Source of the DNA: Gallionella sp.
GTDB taxonomy: Bacteria > Pseudomonadota > Gammaproteobacteria > Burkholderiales > Gallionellaceae
Reading direction: 5' to 3'
Assembly (NCBI GenBank): GCA_028699065.1
Contig: JAQVVH010000001.1
Coordinates: forward strand, 1-64,000
Length of the DNA: 64,000 bases
This document shows, piece after piece, positions 59,138 to 64,000 of the stretch. A program made the translations under genes and the position numbers. The notes under the pieces were generated by a model, which saw nothing but the letters and a program-made list of their open reading frames with translations, ran no database searches and was not told the origin of the DNA. Every line of letters starts with the position of its first letter. Within the stretch, counting starts at the first letter, position 1.

Positions 59138-59717
59138 GGGCGCCTCCCTTCATTTGGGCCCGAACCCGTTCATAAGCCTCGGTTGCGGCGGCAACGTTAC
59201 CCTCGGCCACTTTTCCGGAAAACTTTTCGTTGATTGCCAGCACCACGGATTCGAGTTTGATCAGACCTGAAAGCGCCGCAAAACCACCCAGCAAAGGCAC
59301 GTTGGGAATCGGTCGACCAATGTGTTTGAGTCCGATCTCCGTCGCCGGCAAGGCTGCCAGATGTGAAGCCTTGTGCGTGGCGGCAAATTCGCCCAGCCCG
59401 ATATCTTCAAAACTGTGCGAAGTGTTGATCAGAACGTAGCCTTCGGGTTTGAGTCCGGCAAATACATCGATCTGATGCAGCAAGGTGGGATCCTGAATAA
59501 TCAGCGCATCCGGCTGCATGATGGGTTCGCGCAAGCGAATCTCCTTGTCATCAATGCGGCAAAAAGCCACCACCGGCGCGCCGGTGCGCTCCGAACCGAA
59601 GCTCGGAAAAGCCTGCGCGTGTCGTCCCTCCTCAAAGGCTGCGATCGACAACATCTCGGTGGCAGTCACTACACCCTGCCCGCCACGACCATGAATACGT
59701 ATCTGAAACATCATCAC
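59130..59717 (-). CDS. porG: 2-oxoacid:acceptor oxidoreductase gamma subunit (PorG)
   Basis: 195 aa; IRIHGRGGQGVVTATEMLSIAAFEEGRHAQAFPSFGSERTGAPV. Confidence 0.94.
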   Translation of the reverse strand: MMMFQIRIHGRGGQGVVTATEMLSIAAFEEGRHAQAFPSFGSERTGAPVVAFCRIDDKEIRLREPIMQPDALIIQDPTLLHQIDVFAGLKPEGYVLINTSHSFEDIGLGEFAATHKASHLAALPATEIGLKHIGRPIPNVPLLGGFAALSGLIKLESVVLAINEKFSGKVAEGNVAAATEAYERVRAQMKGGAHA

Positions 59718-59728
59718 TCCTTAAAATT

Positions 59729-60187
59729 TCAACAGGCTGACTGTCCGCCCCTCGCCAGCCAGCAGCGTGCGGCTTGCAGGGCGCCCGCCAGATTACTCTC
59801 CGCTTCCTTACTCAGGGACGAACCCAGCTCAAAACCGTGACCGCGGATGCGCAATACAAATGCAGGCGGTGGTTCCGCAGCATAGACCTGCCGATAGGCA
59901 TGCAGCAAAGCGGCCGGACTCATGGCATGCGTACTGAAACTATTGTCGTGACTGGCGCCGATTTCGGAAAGTTCAAAGGGTGCGTAACAGGAAACGTCCG
60001 CGTCAACGAACAGAATGGCATCGCGACTGTGCAGATCAGTGACATGTTCCACCTGCCACTGGAAATCCTCGAGAAATTCGGCCTGACCATCCGCCTCGGT
60101 TTGCAACTGACGCAGGAGCAACGGCCCGAGTGCATCATCTCCCCGCGATTCATTGCCAACAGCAAATACCAGCAACGTCTGCGCCAT
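59729..60187 (-). CDS. hoxW: Hydrogenase maturation protease (HoxW-like)
   Basis: 152 aa; FAVGNESRGDDALGPLLLRQL; adjacent to hoxH. Confidence 0.88.
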   Translation of the reverse strand: MAQTLLVFAVGNESRGDDALGPLLLRQLQTEADGQAEFLEDFQWQVEHVTDLHSRDAILFVDADVSCYAPFELSEIGASHDNSFSTHAMSPAALLHAYRQVYAAEPPPAFVLRIRGHGFELGSSLSKEAESNLAGALQAARCWLARGGQSAC

Positions 60188-60190
60188 TCG

Positions 60191-61702
60191 TCAGTCACTC
60201 GGGCAGGAAACCCCGTCCATATTGCGGGTCAAAACGTCGAGACGTGCACCGTCGGCGGCAAGTAACTCCACTTCCAGCGGCATCTTGCCCAGCGCATGGG
60301 TCGCGCAGGACAGGCAGGGATCGAAAGCACGGATCGCCACTTCGATGTGATTCAGCAGTCCCTCGGTCAATTGATGGCCGTCCAGATGTTGCATCGCCAC
60401 GCGACGGATCGATTCGTTCATGGACTGGTTATTGTGTGTCGTCGAAACAATCAGATTGCAACGCACGATCTGGTCATGCTCGTCCACTTTATAGTGGTGA
60501 ATCAGGGTGCCGCGCGGCGCCTCGATCACGCCGACCCCGCGTTCCTGCCGTTCACCCAGACTGACCAGATCCGTTCCCTGTAAATCGGGGTCCAGTAGCA
60601 ACTCGCGGATCATTTCCGCGGAATGCAGCATCTCAATCATCCGCGCCCAGTGGAATCCCAATGTTGATCGTGCGGGACGGCCGTCATCAAATGCCACGAA
60701 CACGCGGCGCTCGGCCTCGGCCAGTGGTGTCGGAATGAAATCGCACTGTGTCACCCGGGTTAGTGGCCCAACGCGATACCAGCCCTCTTCCGGACCAAGG
60801 CTGCGCAGGAAGGGGAATTTCATATAGGACCAAGGTTTGACGTCCTCGAAAATTACATCCCAGTAATGCCCGTAGTCATAGTGGTCGAACAGCGTATTGC
60901 CCTGCTTGTCGCGCGCGCGCAGCCCCCCGTGATACAAATCCATCGCGCCATCTGCCCGAATCAGTCCCAGAGTGTGCGCGTCAAAACTGCCAAAGGCGTT
61001 GTACAGCGGCAGATTTTGCTCGAAAGCCTGCCGGATGATGCCCACGGCATCTCGGCTCCAGGCGATCATCTGATCGGCATCTTTCAGAAGATAATCGCGC
61101 TCTTCCAGGCTGACATTTTTATTCATCCCGCCGGGAATCGCGCCGGTGCCATGCACCCGCTTGCCGGCGGTCACACGAATGACTTCCTGTCCGAATTTGC
61201 GCAACAGCACGCCTTGCTTCGCGATCTCCGGATATTGGGCGGCTACGCCGACGATGTTGCGCTTGGCCACGTCGGAGTCGAAACCGAACAGAAGATCCGG
61301 CGAAGACAAATGGAAAAAATGCAGCGCGTGCGATTGCAGAATCTGGCCGTAGTGCATCAGGCGGCGAACCTTCTCGGCCGTCGGCGTGAGCGTTGCACCG
61401 ACGATCATGTCCATCGCCTTCGAAGCCGCGAGGTGGTGGCTGACCGGACAAATGCCGCACAGACGTTGCACCATCACAGGCGCTTCCCAATAGGGACGAC
61501 CCTGAATGAATTTTTCGAAACCGCGAAACTCAACGATATGCAAACGCACCTGATGGATGCGATTGTCATCGTCCAGCAGCAGCGTGACCTTGCCGTGCCC
61601 CTCCACCCGCGACACGGGGTCTATCGCGACACGACGGAGATTCTCCGGATGCGCGGCCGTTTCAAGATTTGTGCTGGAATCACTCATAATTTTAAAGGGC
61701 AA
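60191..61702 (-). CDS. hoxH: NAD-reducing [NiFe] hydrogenase large subunit HoxH
   Basis: 503 aa; RLCGICPVSHHLAASKAMD and DPCLSCATHALG ligand motifs with cleavable C-terminal extension; internal start at 61687 also possible. Confidence 0.95.
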   Translation of the reverse strand: MPFKIMSDSSTNLETAAHPENLRRVAIDPVSRVEGHGKVTLLLDDDNRIHQVRLHIVEFRGFEKFIQGRPYWEAPVMVQRLCGICPVSHHLAASKAMDMIVGATLTPTAEKVRRLMHYGQILQSHALHFFHLSSPDLLFGFDSDVAKRNIVGVAAQYPEIAKQGVLLRKFGQEVIRVTAGKRVHGTGAIPGGMNKNVSLEERDYLLKDADQMIAWSRDAVGIIRQAFEQNLPLYNAFGSFDAHTLGLIRADGAMDLYHGGLRARDKQGNTLFDHYDYGHYWDVIFEDVKPWSYMKFPFLRSLGPEEGWYRVGPLTRVTQCDFIPTPLAEAERRVFVAFDDGRPARSTLGFHWARMIEMLHSAEMIRELLLDPDLQGTDLVSLGERQERGVGVIEAPRGTLIHHYKVDEHDQIVRCNLIVSTTHNNQSMNESIRRVAMQHLDGHQLTEGLLNHIEVAIRAFDPCLSCATHALGKMPLEVELLAADGARLDVLTRNMDGVSCPSD

Positions 61703-61726
61703 TACGAAAATAATCGGTCCGGTTCA

Positions 61727-62329
61727 TCAGGCAAGCACGAGTAATTCAATACCAACCACCGCGATCGCTCCTCCCGAGATTTTGGCCAGCAGGGCATATT
61801 TTTCACGCATCAGCCTCCCCGCCAGAATTCCGGAAAAATGCAACAAGGCGGTTGCCGAAAGGAATCCGATGGCATACGTGAAGGAATTCGCAGATTCAGG
61901 CAGCTCCAGCCCATGTGCATAGCCGTGAAAAACCCCAAACAGGGCGGCAATTCCCACGCTTATCCCCACAGTCAAACGCACGGAAAGCGTAATCAGCAAA
62001 CCGATTGCCAATACCGACAAGGCTATGCCGGTTTCAAGCGCGGGCACAGGATGCTGCCAATTCATCGAAACGACAGCACCGGCCGCAAGCGCGGACATAA
62101 AAGCGGCCGGTAACAGCCATACTCTGCGACCCTTGCTCTGTACAGCCCATAGCCCCACGGCTAGCATCGCCAGCATATGATCCAACCCCGAGAAGGGATG
62201 TATCCATCCGGCAGACCATCCCGACACCGAATGACCCGTATGGGCAAACGCTGTGCCACTCACCGCAACCAGCAGCATCGCGACCATCAATCGGGCAGTT
62301 CCCAGCTTAATCATGATTTCTCCTGGCAA
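61727..62329 (-). CDS. HupE/UreJ family protein (putative nickel uptake)
   Basis: 200 aa; signal peptide; HPFSGLDHMLAMLAVGLWA; FHGYAHG. Confidence 0.93.
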   Translation of the reverse strand: MPGEIMIKLGTARLMVAMLLVAVSGTAFAHTGHSVSGWSAGWIHPFSGLDHMLAMLAVGLWAVQSKGRRVWLLPAAFMSALAAGAVVSMNWQHPVPALETGIALSVLAIGLLITLSVRLTVGISVGIAALFGVFHGYAHGLELPESANSFTYAIGFLSATALLHFSGILAGRLMREKYALLAKISGGAIAVVGIELLVLA

Positions 62330-62344
62330 ATTGAGCCGGTGCGC

Positions 62345-62890
62345 TCAATCGTATTTAATCAATCCGTGGCCCAGCTCAGGCGTCTTGCCCGCCAGCAATT
62401 CGGTGAGGAATTTCCAGATGGCATCGCCCGAAGGCGGACAGCCGGGGATGAAATAATCCACTTTCACCACTTCGTGCAGCGGATGTACCTTGTCCAGCGG
62501 CAACGGCAATTCCGGATCGTTGGGAATTCCGCCATGCGCAAGTCCAGGCTCAGTCAGATAAACCTCGGTCAGGCAGCTGCCCAAATCCAGATGGTTGCGC
62601 TGTGCGGGAAGACCACCGTTGATGGCGCAAGCACCGACGGCAATCAAAATTTTGCAGCTCTTGCGGAACTCGCGCAGCACGTGCACGTTCTCTGCATTGC
62701 AGATTCCCCCCTCGACAATCCCAATATCACAGGGGCCGCAATGTTTGATGTCAGTCAGCGGTGAACGATCGAATTCAATCAGATCGAGCAGCGGAAACAA
62801 ACGCTCGTCGATATCCAGAAACGACATGTGACAACCAAAACATCCCGCCAGCGAAGTTGTCGCGACGCGAAGTTTTTTCTTCTCACTCAT
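62345..62890 (-). CDS. hoxY: NAD-reducing hydrogenase small subunit HoxY
   Basis: Start MSEKKKLRVATTSLAGCFGCHMSFLD at 62890 inside ORF 62345-62989; CxxC and later FeS cysteines. Confidence 0.94.
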   Translation of the reverse strand: MSEKKKLRVATTSLAGCFGCHMSFLDIDERLFPLLDLIEFDRSPLTDIKHCGPCDIGIVEGGICNAENVHVLREFRKSCKILIAVGACAINGGLPAQRNHLDLGSCLTEVYLTEPGLAHGGIPNDPELPLPLDKVHPLHEVVKVDYFIPGCPPSGDAIWKFLTELLAGKTPELGHGLIKYD

Positions 62891-63614
62891 GACTATCTCC
62901 CGCTGGCACGCGCGGTGCATCCTCCAGCGCCTGCGCGCTGATCGGCCGCGCATCGTAGCGGCGCATACCGATCGGCTGACTGAAACCAACCTCCTTGCGC
63001 AGTATCACGCCCACCGGGCAAACCGCCATCGCCTTGTCGTTCACTGAAAAATGGGTATCGGCCAGCTGGCCCGATTCGGCATTGACGATGAGATGCTTCT
63101 CTATCCCGCGTCCCGCCAGTGCAAATACATGTTTGCCATCCACTTCGGCCGACGCGTGAACACACAGTTCGCACAAAATGCAGCGATTGAAATCCAGCAA
63201 AACCTCGGGATGGGAAGCATCCACGGGCCGATCCGGATACTGATGGCGAAAGCCGGTCGAGTGAACTTCGAGGTCGTAACCCAGCGCCTGCAGCACACAG
63301 TTACCGCTCTTCTCACAGGACGGACAGAAATGATTGCCCTCGGCAAATAGCATCTGCACCAGCGTGCGGCGCAAAGCATTCAACTCGTCGGTATTGCTTT
63401 CCACTTCCAGTCCGGCCTCGGCTGGCATTGTGCAGGAAGCCAGCGTGCGCCCGTTGACCTTGACCGTACAGAGCTTGCAACTGCCATGCGGCTTGAATTC
63501 AGGGTGATAGCACAGGTGCGGGATGTAATGCCCGGCCGCCAGCGCGGCTTGCATGACGGTCTGCCCCGGCTCGAAGCCGATATTGGCACCATCCAGTTGA
63601 AAAGTATGACTCAT
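62883..63614 (-). CDS. hoxU: NAD-reducing hydrogenase diaphorase subunit HoxU
   Basis: 243 aa; HLCYHPEFKPHGSCKLCTVKVNG, CPSCEKSGNC, CILCELC. Confidence 0.94.
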   Translation of the reverse strand: MSHTFQLDGANIGFEPGQTVMQAALAAGHYIPHLCYHPEFKPHGSCKLCTVKVNGRTLASCTMPAEAGLEVESNTDELNALRRTLVQMLFAEGNHFCPSCEKSGNCVLQALGYDLEVHSTGFRHQYPDRPVDASHPEVLLDFNRCILCELCVHASAEVDGKHVFALAGRGIEKHLIVNAESGQLADTHFSVNDKAMAVCPVGVILRKEVGFSQPIGMRRYDARPISAQALEDAPRVPAGDSHE

Positions 63615-64000
63615 ACGTCCTCCGCCTTGAGATGCGCACCGGCATCGTCGCGACCGGTCATCCGGCGGGCACGAGCCAATGCGCCATCCAGATCAAATGC
63701 CGGTTCGAAATCCAGCGATTTGAGTTTACTTTCATAGGCTGGCCGAAAATGCTTCAAGGTGTGCAACACGGGGTTGCAGGCCGTGCGTCCTAAGCCGCAA
63801 TGCGATGTCGTTTGCAAGACGAGATCAAGATTTTCGACCTCGGCCAGATCGTGGCGGGTGCCGTGTCCTTCGGCAATCTTATCCATAGTTTGTTTCAGCA
63901 TCGATGTCCCCACGCGGCAGGGGGTGCAAAAACCGCAACTCTCGTGCGCAAAAAAGTGTACGAAATTGCGCGCCACTTCAAACATGTCACGGCTGTCGTC
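63611..64000 (-). CDS. hoxF: HoxF/NuoF-like diaphorase subunit, C-terminal part (truncated by window edge)
   Basis: HESCGFCTPCRVGTSML...SHCGLGRTACNPV; reading frame stays open to 64000. Confidence 0.9.
   Translation of the reverse strand, partial: DDSRDMFEVARNFVHFFAHESCGFCTPCRVGTSMLKQTMDKIAEGHGTRHDLAEVENLDLVLQTTSHCGLGRTACNPVLHTLKHFRPAYESKLKSLDFEPAFDLDGALARARRMTGRDDAGAHLKAEDV

Noticed and set aside
60866-61744. 292-aa plus-strand ORF opposite hoxH
   Set aside because: Antisense shadow of hoxH

Overview
The window reads as a gene-dense, chromosomal core region of a betaproteobacterium (probably Nitrosomonadales-like; lineage inferred from gene order and protein style only). From left to right: map-glnD; a divergent HDAC / acyl-CoA synthetase-GNAT (Pat-like) pair; an NMT1/THI5-PAS-GGDEF sensor; glgP; the purA-hisZ-DUF2065-hflC-hflK-hflX-hfq block; a CNB plus degenerate-GGDEF protein; tRNA-Glu and tRNA-Ala; exbD-exbB-tonB divergent from a tolC/macA/macB-type efflux operon; a complete ccmABCDEFGHI operon, including a ccmD missing from the ORF track; a FabMG-like reductase candidate; ppiD, tRNA-Asp, tRNA-Val, hupB, lon, clpX, clpP, tig and tRNA-Leu; a TCA block (sdhCDAB-sdhE-gltA-sucA-sucB-acuI/yhdH, with mdh divergent). 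The last stretch is a roughly 10 kb minus-strand run joining a NAD-type bidirectional [NiFe] hydrogenase (hoxF', hoxU, hoxY, hupE-like, hoxH, protease) to a pyruvate:ferredoxin oxidoreductase (porGAB), a GltD-like flavoprotein with a ferredoxin tail, and hypA. I see no CRISPR array, prophage, transposase or rRNA. The points most worth follow-up are the Hox-POR operon, the CNB/degenerate-GGDEF protein that keeps its I-site, and the divergent Pat/HDAC pair with a retained catalytic-type histidine. No wholly new defence or mobile system is evident.
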